Assembly (NCBI RefSeq): GCF_030407165.1
Contig: NZ_CP129111.1
Location: forward strand, 1,550,001 to 1,614,000
Origin: Fontisubflavum oceani
GTDB lineage: Bacteria > Pseudomonadota > Alphaproteobacteria > Rhodobacterales > Rhodobacteraceae
DNA length: 64,000 nucleotides
Reading direction: 5' to 3'
The translations under genes and the position numbers were made by a program. Under the pieces are notes generated by a model. That model ran no database searches. It saw only the letters and a list, made by a program, of their open reading frames with translations, and was not told the origin of the DNA. Positions 35,137 through 42,588 of this stretch are shown piece after piece; position 1 is the stretch's first letter, and each line of letters starts with the position of its first letter.

Positions 35137-35350
35137 TCTCCATGTCGAAGAACGACAATACCGCCCGGTACTCAGTCTTCGTAAGAACTACCTCCAGCGG
35201 TACGTACTGAAAGCCGCCGCCTTTCGACTTCGAGAACAGACTGCGCGGCTCATGCCCACGGCGCTTGATGTCACCAATGATACCAGAGACCAGTGGGTCG
35301 GCGCTGTTCATGTGAAAAGCCACTCCGCCTTGAAGATTTGCGGACAACAT
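35120..35350 (-). CDS. Small hypothetical protein
   Basis: The 76-residue product (MLSANLQGGVAFHMNSADPL...) contains SLFSKSKGGGFQYVPLEVVLTKTEYRAVLSFFDMEIAAVG, which is a plausible small folded domain. Its ATG overlaps the stop of the preceding 33-residue ORF (TAATG), and its end overlaps the start of the terminase-like gene. No family recognised. Confidence 0.45.
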   Translation of the reverse strand: MLSANLQGGVAFHMNSADPLVSGIIGDIKRRGHEPRSLFSKSKGGGFQYVPLEVVLTKTEYRAVLSFFDMEIAAVG

Positions 35351-35451
35351 TACGCAAGCCCCAAACGGCGGGCCAAACCCATGCGGGCCGCGCCACGCAA
35401 ACCGCTCTTTTCAACTTGTACAATAGCCGCCGCTGCTTCTTCCGGTGTCAT
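35350..35451 (-). CDS. 33-residue coupled ORF
   Basis: The frame starts at an ATG overlapping the stop of the upstream gene (ATGA) and ends TAATG into the next gene. The product MTPEEAAAAIVQVEKSGLRG then RMGLARRLGLA is alanine- and arginine-rich and probably helical. Coupling on both sides is the main evidence that it is translated. Confidence 0.4.
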   Translation of the reverse strand: MTPEEAAAAIVQVEKSGLRGAARMGLARRLGLA

Positions 35452-35849
35452 GTCGCGCTTAGTCTGGCTTCCTTTTTCAAGCCAGATGTCGCGCCCATGG
35501 CCCTCGCATGAGTAATACGAGCATCCGGCTTCATTGCCGCAAGGCGCTCGTTTTCAGCATCATGGCGTTCATGTTGATTGTCCATGATAGCTTGGAAGGC
35601 CATGCGCTCCGCTTCGGCCTTCTGGAATGCGGGAAGCTTTGCATGTGCTTCCTGCTTCCAGTCGCCCGATTTCTCGCCCGTGAGCGCATGCAGCCGAACG
35701 GCTGTGATTTCGCAGAGATCGTCCTTTGTGATCGAAATACCGGCGGCTTGTGCCTCTTCGATGTACTCGGCGCTAATCGTATCGAAAGTTGCGGCAAGCG
35801 CGGCGTCGGTTTCGAGCAAAGCGCGAAATGATTGAGTATTATTTTGCAT
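35448..35849 (-). CDS. Hypothetical protein of the element
   Basis: The 133-residue protein starts MQNNTQSFRALLETDAALAATF. Its N-terminal part has ITKDDLCEITAVRLHALTGE, which could be a helical DNA-binding or phage-regulator domain, and the C-terminal half is a charged helix (EAERMAFQAIMDNQHERHDAENERLAAM). No family recognised. It overlaps the upstream small gene by 11 bp and the next ORF by 4 bp. Confidence 0.5.
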   Translation of the reverse strand: MQNNTQSFRALLETDAALAATFDTISAEYIEEAQAAGISITKDDLCEITAVRLHALTGEKSGDWKQEAHAKLPAFQKAEAERMAFQAIMDNQHERHDAENERLAAMKPDARITHARAMGATSGLKKEARLSAT

Positions 35850-36018
35850 CGTTAATGGCATCCTGCAATTGCTTCTGAAAACGTTGGTTAGCGAGGTCGC
35901 GAAGGTCTTGCATACAAAGATGCAAGCCCATGCCACGCGCGGCTGAGACCAACGCAACGGCCTCTTGATTGAACCGGTTCGTTTGCTCAGGGGTAAGGGT
36001 CGAAAACAAATTAGTCAT
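35839..36018 (-). CDS. Small hypothetical protein
   Basis: A 59-residue product, MTNLFSTLTPEQTNRFNQEAVALVSAARGMGLHL..., ending DLANQRFQKQLQDAINDAK. It appears fully helical. The ATG overlaps the 3' end of the AlpA-like gene by 8 bp, and the 3' end overlaps the next gene by 11 bp. No family recognised. Confidence 0.5.
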   Translation of the reverse strand: MTNLFSTLTPEQTNRFNQEAVALVSAARGMGLHLCMQDLRDLANQRFQKQLQDAINDAK

Positions 36019-36271
36019 TTTGCTTCGCCGCCGCGTACAACGCCGCCTCTTGTTCTTTCCCAAATGTTCCGGGGGCCATAGCCCGGCGCAGCCAATTACA
36101 TACGGCGTCCACGTGGAACGCCATGCGCCGCTGTTTGAACTCTGAGCGTTTGATCTTGCGATAAGGCAGCGGCTCTGCCGACAGGTAACGAAACGAACGA
36201 AACGATCCTGCATTTTCGCCTAATGCGTCGCTGACTTGCTGGATTGTAATAACGGGCGGCAGATTTGCCAT
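36011..36271 (-). CDS. AlpA/excisionase-like DNA-binding protein
   Basis: The 86-residue protein has an N-terminal helix-turn-helix-like start (VITIQQVSDALGENAGSFRSFRYLSAEPLPYRKIKRSEFKQRRMAFHVDAVCNWL), in which the order 'helix, wing, then a helix naming a column/cell W-L' resembles AlpA and excisionase proteins. These regulate integrase or help excision, and AlpA is typical of satellites and islands. It is the first clear gene of the leftward small-ORF operon. GAGG lies 10 bp before the ATG. Confidence 0.6.
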   Translation of the reverse strand: MANLPPVITIQQVSDALGENAGSFRSFRYLSAEPLPYRKIKRSEFKQRRMAFHVDAVCNWLRRAMAPGTFGKEQEAALYAAAKQND

Positions 36272-36359
36272 TATGGTGATACCTCACAAGCCTGCGCATG
36301 GTGCAGGCATACAGATTGATTTGATGATTGTGCGGACGCAGCCCCCGGCTGTTGTCCAT

Positions 36360-36380
36360 GTTGCTGCATCTTACAGCAAC
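36360..36380. promoter_or_regulatory. Inverted repeat GTTGCTG-N7-CAGCAAC
   Basis: Perfect 7-bp arms with a 7-bp spacer, 89 bp upstream of the AlpA-like start codon. The size and position suit an operator for a dimeric regulator, perhaps encoded by the element. Confidence 0.4.
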
Positions 36381-36452
36381 GAGCGGAAAAAGTCAGCCCA
36401 GCAACGGGCCAAATCTCAGGTCTTTTAGGCTGAAACGTCAGTTTTTATGACA

Positions 36453-36469
36453 GGAAACAGACTGTTTCC
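36453..36469. promoter_or_regulatory. Palindrome GGAAACAGACTGTTTCC
   Basis: Perfect 7-bp arms with a 3-bp spacer in the divergent control region. It looks like an operator half-way between the two transcription directions. Confidence 0.45.
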
Positions 36470-36606
36470 ACGAAATCGCTGTAATTTCCCGCCATGCTAA
36501 ACTTTTCAATGAAATCAATTACTTGACGTATAAAGATTGGATAGATAAGTCAGGATCACCGAAACGCAAATGAGAAACTAAGGTTGGCAATATGAACGAA
36601 AGGTAG

Positions 36607-36807
36607 GTGAAATTGATTACAGAAGCCGCGATATGTGATGCACTTGATAAAGTCGCAAGCTTGGTCGCGCTTGATGAAGCCTATCTGCCAATCTATGAGC
36701 GCCTCGAAAGTGAGTTAGAGGCCCATCAATCTCGAAATTCGGCTTTGCACCGCGCAAAAGTTCGCGCCAGTCAAAACGCCAATGGCTTCAAAAGCTTTGC
36801 GGCATGA
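36607..36807 (+). CDS. Small hypothetical protein
   Basis: The 66-residue product starts at a GTG (KLITEAAICDALDKVASLVALDEAYLPIYERLESELEAHQ...). It looks like two helices with a basic, Asn-rich end. GAAAGG lies just upstream. The last 37 bp overlap the end of the convergent integrase gene. No family recognised. Confidence 0.45.
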   Translation: MKLITEAAICDALDKVASLVALDEAYLPIYERLESELEAHQSRNSALHRAKVRASQNANGFKSFAA

Positions 36808-38027
36808 TCAAGTGACGCGCCTTGCCCATATTTGAAGCCGCCCAAGCTGTGACCCATCAAGTCTTTTCGCACACGCATGTCAATTTCCGCTGCAATCATG
36901 CGATCTTCAAAGCTATGGCGCAGGCTATAAAAGCTGTGATCAGGCGTTTCGCGCAAACCATTGTCCGTAAGGAAGTTGTTTACGGTCGCTGACACTCCCG
37001 CCTTGTCGAAGTATCGCGGGAAACCTTCTGGGCATTCGCGAAAAGCTTCAAGTGAGACGCCCAGCAAAGGCAACTCGCGCTTGGCGTTTCCGGTCTTCAC
37101 TTGACGCCCATCCGTTTTGATAACGATATGAGGCACCTTCGCACTAAGATTGATTGTGCTGCCGTTCAGAGTGGTCCCCTCGCTTGGACGATAGCCAGTG
37201 TTAACCATTCCCAACAGCAAGCACCGCGCTTCTTTGTTGAGGCCGTCTAACGCACCCTTGGCAAGGATTTTGTCTTTGATCCACGTCGCTGAAAAAGGTG
37301 GTCTGGCACGTTTGTCGCCCTCAACAAATGACAAGCCACCAAGCGGAAGATCGATGTTGTATCTCTTTTTCTCGTTTACGACTCGGAGTACCTGCCCAAG
37401 ATGGGTGAAGTCCTTATTTCCGCTGTTCGCGGTCAACTCTTCGCCCTCAATTCTATCGTACCACCATTCCCGAAAATCCAACATGTCGTCACGCGTGATG
37501 TTGTGGATTTTCTTGTCGCCCAATAGATCGATAAAATTCCTTACAGCTTTCTTTCGAGGGTTCTTCCAACGCCTGATTTGATCAGGGCTTTTTTGCCGTA
37601 GTTTATCTTTGGTGAAGCCGCAGTACATTTCCAGTGCTTCCGACAATTTGACATGCGGTACGTCTACCGTGCCAAGAAGCGCGGGCGCGTCCTTAGGCGA
37701 ACTCACCGCCTCAACCCGCTTCAACAAATCCGCGACGGGAAGCTGTGAAACCGCATCAACGGTCTTGTAACGAAACCCGCGCTTGTCAGCGATTGCCAAT
37801 GCGGCGTCTTAGCGCTCACGCGCTCCTGTTACATCCCCGGCAAGCAATAGCTCCCAGTTCTCTATAAGCTCGTTCCAATAGGCGACGGCCTTTTGTGCGG
37901 CAACGGCACGGCTGTCTGTCTTGAGCGATTTCTTGATGACTTCACGCGGCTCAACGGGCTTGAACCTGTTCGGAACTCGTCGCCGCAAGTGCCAAGTTTT
38001 TCCAATCTGAATCAAGGAATCCCGCAT
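36771..38027 (-). pseudogene. Tyrosine integrase with in-frame ochre stop
   Basis: Read through one TAA (37809-37811), the frame encodes 418 codons of a phage-type tyrosine recombinase. Codons 1-72 are the N-terminal arm-binding part (MRDSLIQIGKTWHLRRRVP...VAYWNELIENWELLLAGDVTGARER). The rest has the core-binding and catalytic domains: NTGYRPSEG (catalytic Arg), FYSLRHSFED (Tyr in place of the usual first His, then Arg-His), GHSLGGFKYG (His and the nucleophile Tyr). Both halves share one frame. A TTG at 37799 could restart the catalytic part alone. The gene is beside tRNA-Ser, as expected for the recombinase that targeted it. Confidence 0.85.
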
Positions 38028-38040
38028 GGGGTAAAGCGCC

Positions 38041-38075
38041 TGTATACCAATTTGTGTACTGAAAAGTGTACCAAA
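38041..38075. repeat. Right GTGTACC-type repeats, putative integrase arm sites
   Basis: TGTATACCAA (38041), GTGTACT (38054) and GTGTACCAAA (38066) lie in one orientation between the integrase start and the right attachment core, about 12-13 bp apart. They match the pair at 24073-24094 near the left core. Confidence 0.5.
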
Positions 38076-38150
38076 ATCGAGCGCCACGCAACCATGTTCA
38101 CGCGAAACCCCTTATTTTTATGGGAAAAATAAAAATGCTGGTGGGGTTTC

Positions 38151-38164
38151 TGGCGGAGACGAAG
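38151..38164. other. Right attachment site of the integrated element
   Basis: TGGCGGAGACGAAG, the last 14 bases of tRNA-Ser on the minus strand, identical to 23996-24009. The integrase gene starts 124 bp away inside the element. Confidence 0.85.
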
Positions 38165-38240
38165 GGATTCGAACCCTCGAGACGGTTTCCCGCCTACTCC
38201 CTTAGCAGGGGAGCGCCTTCGACCACTCGGCCACGTCTCC
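38151..38240 (-). tRNA. tRNA-Ser (anticodon GCT)
   Basis: On the minus strand the acceptor stem GGAGACG pairs with CGTCTCC, the D arm begins GTGGCCGAGTGG, the anticodon loop is CTGCTAA (anticodon GCT), there is a long variable arm as expected for a class II tRNA, and the T loop is GGTTCGAATCC. CCA is encoded at 38151-38153. It reads AGC/AGU. Its 3' end is the right attachment core of the integrated element, so integration preserved the gene. Confidence 0.97.
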
Positions 38241-38478
38241 GTCGACCCGTTTAGTGGGTCCAGGGGCGGGTCACAAGATCAAATACGAAGAGGTTCCCCG
38301 CCTTGGCCAATTAGTTTGATGGGTGGCGTCGGCTTCGGGCCTAATGCGATACAAACTTGGCGCTGATCTATCTGGTTGAATAGGGCTGGCAACACTACCT
38401 GCGCGACCGGTTGACCGATGCTGATCAAGTTGTGCAGCCCCGGCGCTAGCTTACTAGGTGCGATCCTGTGCGCAGCGT

Positions 38479-39576
38479 CTAAGTGTTGAACAGGAAATGC
38501 AGCACGTCGCCGTCTTTGACGGTGTAGCCCTTGCCCTCCGCCCGCATTTTGCCCGCGTCTTTTGCCGGTTGTTCACCTCCGAGGGTGACGAAATCCTCAT
38601 ACGCAATTGTCTCGGCGCGGATGAAGCCTTTCTCGAAATCGCCATGGATCACGCCGGCGGCTTTCGGCGCCGTGGTGCCCGCGGTGATGGTCCAGGCGCG
38701 GGCCTCTTTGGGGCCGACGGTGAAATAAGTCTCGAGGTCCAAAAGCGCGTAACCAGCGCGGATCAAGCGGTCGAGCCCGGCTTCCTCCAGCCCCATTTCG
38801 CTGAGGAACATCTCGGCCTCGTCGGCGTCGAGCTGGCTGATCTCCTCCTCGATCTGGGCGGAGATCACCACATGCGCCGCGCCTTGCTCGGCAGCCATTT
38901 CCGCCACGCGGGCCGATTGGGCATTGCCCTCAGCGGCGGCGTCTTCCTCGACATTACAAACATAGAGGATCGGCTTGGTGGTCAGAAGTTGCAGCATCTC
39001 CCAGGCCTTGGCGTCTTCGGCATCAACCTCGACCATCCGCGCGGGTTTGCCGCCTTCCAGCATCGCCAAAGCGGCTTTCAGCAGGCGCTCCTGCTGAACC
39101 GCGTCCTTATCGCCGCCACGAACCTTGCGCACGATGTTCTGCATCCGCTTCTCGATGCTTTCCATATCGGCCAGCATCAACTCGGTCTCGATGGTCTCGG
39201 CATCGGCAATCGGGTCAATCCGACCATCCACATGGGTCACATCGCCATCTTCGAAACAGCGGAGCACATGGGCGATGGCATCGACTTCGCGGATGTTGGC
39301 CAGAAACTGGTTGCCCAAGCCTTCGCCCTTCGACGCGCCTTTCACCAGACCGGCGATATCGACAAAGGTGATCCGGGTCGGAATGATCTGCTTCGAGCCT
39401 GCGATCGCGGCCAGCTTGTCGAGCCGTGCGTCCGGCACCGCCACATCGCCGACATTGGGCTCAATCGTGCAGAACGGGAAATTCGCCGCTTGCGCCGCCG
39501 CCGTCCGGGTCAGTGCATTAAACAGCGTGGATTTGCCCACATTCGGCAATCCAACAATGCCCATTTTAAAACCCAT
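38479..39576 (-). CDS. ychF: Redox-regulated ATPase YchF (OLA1 family)
   Basis: YchF/OLA1 is a TRAFAC-class P-loop NTPase that prefers ATP and associates with ribosomes. The 365-residue protein has G1 GLPNVGKSTLFNALT, G3 DIAGLVKGASKGEGLGNQFL, the G4-like NVEED, and the C-terminal TGS domain (LETYFTVGPKEARAWTI ... DVLHFLFN). The start MGFKMGIVGLP at 39576 matches the family. It lies 3' of tRNA-Ser on the same strand. Confidence 0.96.
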   Translation of the reverse strand: MGFKMGIVGLPNVGKSTLFNALTRTAAAQAANFPFCTIEPNVGDVAVPDARLDKLAAIAGSKQIIPTRITFVDIAGLVKGASKGEGLGNQFLANIREVDAIAHVLRCFEDGDVTHVDGRIDPIADAETIETELMLADMESIEKRMQNIVRKVRGGDKDAVQQERLLKAALAMLEGGKPARMVEVDAEDAKAWEMLQLLTTKPILYVCNVEEDAAAEGNAQSARVAEMAAEQGAAHVVISAQIEEEISQLDADEAEMFLSEMGLEEAGLDRLIRAGYALLDLETYFTVGPKEARAWTITAGTTAPKAAGVIHGDFEKGFIRAETIAYEDFVTLGGEQPAKDAGKMRAEGKGYTVKDGDVLHFLFNT

Positions 39577-39779
39577 GACCGGCCCCGTGTTTTGCAAGTG
39601 AATATCGCCGCGCATCTAGTTTGGCAGGAGCCTGCCCGTCAAGCCGGTCGCGATCTTGACTTGGGCCTTTCCCAAGGTAGTGTCGCGCGCGCAGGCCCCT
39701 TTGGGCTGCCCTCGCGTGGCTGAGGAGACGCCGTTTCGCGCAAACCGGGCGCCCGCCGGGTGCGCAGCAAGTCAGACCC

Positions 39780-41129
39780 ATGTCGGTTATAGAGCAAACC
39801 AGACCCGGCCCCGTGCCGTCGGGCGGTGGCACCCGTGCTGAGGTGATGCCGCTTATCCGGCTGTCGATGCCGCTGATGATCGCCTTCGCGGCGGCCACGC
39901 TAATCGGTGTGGTCGATACGGTCATGATTGCCCCATTGGGTACCGTGCCGCTCGCGGCAGCGGGCATCACCACCGCGTTTCTGATCATCATGATCTCGGC
40001 TCTTTGGGGTCTTGTGACCGTGATTGGGGTGGAGATTGCGCAGGCCCATGGCGCGGATGACGCCAAAGAAGTGTCTGCACATCTGCGCAACGGTCTGGCG
40101 CTCTGTGCCATCGGCGCGGCCGGGGCTGGAGCGTTGATGCTCATCGCGTTCCCGTTTCTGACCTGGCTCAACCAGCCGCCGGAAGTGCTGGCGATCCTCT
40201 TGCCCTATTGGATCAGCATGGCGATTTGGCTGGTGCCGATCCTGATGTTCTTCGCCTTCAAGACTCTCTTCGACACAGTTGGGCGGCCTTGGACCGGTGT
40301 TGCGATCTCCTATCTCGGCGTGGTGGTGAACGTTCCGCTGAACTACGGGCTGATCCATGAGGTTGGAATGGGGCTGGTGGGCGCGGGTATTGCCAGTGTG
40401 TTGTCCAGCCTCGCATCGCTTGTCGTTGCCTGGATGTTCTGGCGCCGCTCGCCAGATCTGGCGGCCTATCGTCAGGTGGTGCCAGTCACTTGGGCGCGGA
40501 TCAAATCGCTTTACCGCGAGGGCCTGCCGATCTGTATCGGCTATGCGGGCGAGGGCGGGGCGTACGCTTTTCTCGGTATCATGCTCGGCTGGTTTGGCGC
40601 GGTTGAACTGGCCGCGAACCAGGTGGTGAACGCCATTGGCGGTGTATTTTATGTGATCCCCCTTGGTATGGCGAGCGCGGTGTCGATCCGGATCGGTTTG
40701 GCCGTCGGCAGGTCGGAACGCGCCCGGTTGCGTCCGATCCTGAGCGCGGCGCTCTGGATCATCACTCTGTGGATGCTGGCCATCACAGCGCTCTACATCT
40801 TCGGGGGCCGTGCCATGTCCGAAGCGCTGACGGAGGATCAGGCCGTCGTCGACCTCGCCGTGGGTCTCTTCATTGTGGCGGCCCTGGTGCAGGTGGCCGA
40901 TGGGATCCAATCCAGCACACTTGGCGCGCTCAGGGGCATGTCGGATAACCGCGTGCCGACTGCGATGACACTGATCAGCTATTGGCCTCTGGCGCTGCCC
41001 GCTGCCTATGTGATCGGCTTCCCGATGGGTTATGGCGCGATCGGGGTTTGGGCGGGCTATGGCACCGGTATCGGATTGGTGGCGGTCTTGCTCTCCGTCC
41101 GCTTCTGGCGACAAACCGCGCCGCGTTGA
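39780..41129 (+). CDS. MATE family efflux transporter
   Basis: The 449-residue protein has 12 hydrophobic segments in two related halves, as in MATE (NorM-like) Na+- or H+-coupled drug exporters. Typical stretches are PLIRLSMPLMIAFAAATLIGVVDTVMIAPLG, WGLVTVIGVEIAQAHGADDAKEV and, in the second half, GAVELAANQVVNAIGGVFYVIPLGMASAVSIRIGLAVG. The substrate cannot be told. It is followed by a VOC-family gene after 52 bp. Confidence 0.9.
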   Translation: MSVIEQTRPGPVPSGGGTRAEVMPLIRLSMPLMIAFAAATLIGVVDTVMIAPLGTVPLAAAGITTAFLIIMISALWGLVTVIGVEIAQAHGADDAKEVSAHLRNGLALCAIGAAGAGALMLIAFPFLTWLNQPPEVLAILLPYWISMAIWLVPILMFFAFKTLFDTVGRPWTGVAISYLGVVVNVPLNYGLIHEVGMGLVGAGIASVLSSLASLVVAWMFWRRSPDLAAYRQVVPVTWARIKSLYREGLPICIGYAGEGGAYAFLGIMLGWFGAVELAANQVVNAIGGVFYVIPLGMASAVSIRIGLAVGRSERARLRPILSAALWIITLWMLAITALYIFGGRAMSEALTEDQAVVDLAVGLFIVAALVQVADGIQSSTLGALRGMSDNRVPTAMTLISYWPLALPAAYVIGFPMGYGAIGVWAGYGTGIGLVAVLLSVRFWRQTAPR

Positions 41130-41181
41130 TCGCAAATGTGCTAGAACAGCACCATTCGAAACGCGTGCGAAGAGGCCCATT

Positions 41182-41595
41182 ATGACCCCGATTCCCTATC
41201 TGACCTTCCAGGGCACCTGCCGGGAGGCGATGACATTCTATGCCGACGTCTTTGGCGGCGAGATCGATATGATGATGAAACCGGGCGATGCGCCCGATTT
41301 CGAGGTGCCGCCCGGCAAAGAAGACTGGGTCATGCATACCGGCCTGCAATTCGAGGGCGGCGGCGCGATTTTCGCCTCCGACGATATGTTCGGCGATGCA
41401 GAACCGATGCAGGGCAGTTCGATCCATATGGCCTTTCCAACCGCCGAAGAGGGCCGCGTGGCCTTCGAGAGGCTCGCGGAGGGCGGCGAGGTCAGGATGC
41501 CTTATGGCGAGACCTTCTGGACACCCGGCTTTGGAACACTGCGGGATCGCTTCGGGATCAACTGGATGATCTCCACCAACGAACACATCTCCTGA
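41182..41595 (+). CDS. VOC family protein (PhnB-like)
   Basis: The 137-residue protein has one vicinal-oxygen-chelate module of the 3-demethylubiquinone-9 3-methyltransferase-like (PhnB) type: IPYLTFQGTCREAMTFYADVFGGEI at the start and VRMPYGETFWTPGFGTLRDRFGINWMI at the end. PhnB, despite its name, has no shown role in phosphonate use. The substrate is unknown. The ATG at 41182 is where family similarity starts. Confidence 0.85.
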   Translation: MTPIPYLTFQGTCREAMTFYADVFGGEIDMMMKPGDAPDFEVPPGKEDWVMHTGLQFEGGGAIFASDDMFGDAEPMQGSSIHMAFPTAEEGRVAFERLAEGGEVRMPYGETFWTPGFGTLRDRFGINWMISTNEHIS

Positions 41596-41708
41596 ACGCG
41601 CCGAATTTCTCGCGATATCCGGACGGAACGCGCCTGTTTCCCGGTGCCCATTGATTTCCTGCGCCACATGGCCCAAACCCGCGCGAGGACATCGCTGAGG
41701 GACGGCCC

Positions 41709-42500
41709 ATGACCAGGATCGACGACACATTTGCGCGGCTCAATGCGGAGGGCAGGAAAGCCTTTGTGGCCTATGTGATGGCAGGCGATCCGAATTATGA
41801 GACATCGCTTGAGGTCGTGAAGGGCCTGCCAAGCGCAGGTGTGGATATCATCGAACTCGGCTTGCCTTTCACCGACCCGATGGCCGATGGACCGACGATC
41901 CAACTGGCCGGGCAACGTGCGCTGGAAGCCGGGCAGACACTTGAAAAGACCCTGCAAATGGCGCGCGAACTGCGCAAAGAGGATGACAAGACGCCGATTG
42001 TGATGATGGGCTATTACAACCCGATCTATAATCGCGGCGTCGATCAGTTTCTGGCCGATGCGAAAGCGGCGGGGATTGATGGGCTGATCGTGGTCGATTT
42101 GCCGCCGGAAGAGGATGATGAGCTTTGTATCCCGGCGCAGAAGGCGGGGTTGAACTTCATCCGCCTGGCCACGCCGACCACCGATGATGCGCGCTTGCCC
42201 AAAGTCCTGCAAAACACCTCGGGCTTTGTTTATTACGTGTCGATCACCGGCATCACCGGCGCAGCCGACGCGCAAGCGGGCGATGTCGGCCCAGAGGTCG
42301 CTCGGATCAAGGCGCAGACCGATCTACCGGTGATTGTTGGCTTTGGGATCAAGACGCCTGAGGCGTCGGAGTCCATCGCCAGCGTAGCAGATGGTGCGGT
42401 TGTGGGCTCGGCGATTGTGTCTGAGATTGCCGCAGGCAAACCTGTGTCTGAAGTCTTGGATTTCGTCAAATCCCTCGCGGACGGCGCGCATCGGGCCTAG
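41709..42500 (+). CDS. trpA: Tryptophan synthase alpha chain
   Basis: TrpA cleaves indole-3-glycerol phosphate and passes indole to TrpB. The 263-residue barrel has FVAYVMAGDPNYE, the catalytic Glu in VDIIELGLPFTDPMADGPTIQ (with the second catalytic Asp), YYNPIYNRGVDQFL and the phosphate-binding GFGIKTPE and GAVVGSAIV. The length is normal. It is separate from trpB, which lies about 31 kb upstream; the mobile element between them accounts for less than half of that distance. Confidence 0.96.
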   Translation: MTRIDDTFARLNAEGRKAFVAYVMAGDPNYETSLEVVKGLPSAGVDIIELGLPFTDPMADGPTIQLAGQRALEAGQTLEKTLQMARELRKEDDKTPIVMMGYYNPIYNRGVDQFLADAKAAGIDGLIVVDLPPEEDDELCIPAQKAGLNFIRLATPTTDDARLPKVLQNTSGFVYYVSITGITGAADAQAGDVGPEVARIKAQTDLPVIVGFGIKTPEASESIASVADGAVVGSAIVSEIAAGKPVSEVLDFVKSLADGAHRA

Positions 42501-42588
42501 CGCGACGGGCGGTATCACTTCGCCGCATTGCTTAAAATCGAGCGCATTGGTAACCCTTCTTGACCAATACGTGCCGGAAGGGGAGCCG

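Larger units (their letters stand above)
36272..36606. other. Divergent control region of the small-ORF operon
   Basis: This 335-bp region separates the leftward AlpA-like operon from a short plus-strand gene. It holds two inverted repeats, at 36360-36380 and 36453-36469, and a possible 32-codon leader frame (from ATG 36372) that ends TAATG at the AlpA-like start. Sequence is AT-rich around 36470-36600, where promoters are likely. Confidence 0.45.
23996..38164. mobile_element. Integrated element in tRNA-Ser (phage satellite or decayed prophage)
   Basis: This segment of about 14.2 kb lies between the 14-bp repeats and is visibly AT-richer than its flanks. From the integrase end it encodes a tyrosine integrase, an AlpA-like protein, a run of tiny coupled ORFs including a terminase-small-subunit-like protein, a helicase-like replication protein, a candidate origin, a cupin and an EEP-domain protein, a serine recombinase, head-tail remnants, and a membrane protein/ImmA-IrrE/beta-family operon. 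No large terminase, portal, capsid, tail or lysis genes were recognised. The integrase and a head-tail gene are broken, so excision may need help or may be lost. Confidence 0.85.

Noticed and set aside
36096..36359. 87-codon minus-strand frame overlapping the AlpA-like gene
   Set aside because: It mostly overlaps a better-supported gene in another frame and has shadow-like composition.
38458..39723. Long plus-strand open frame (421 codons) opposite ychF
   Set aside because: It lies antisense to a clearly conserved GTPase-like gene, has His/Gln/Arg-rich shadow composition and no family features; high-GC third positions create such frames.
41182..41595. VOC gene as part of the phosphonate pathway because of the PhnB name
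   Set aside because: PhnB has no shown role in phosphonate use, and the gene lies about 7 kb from the phn locus in another context.
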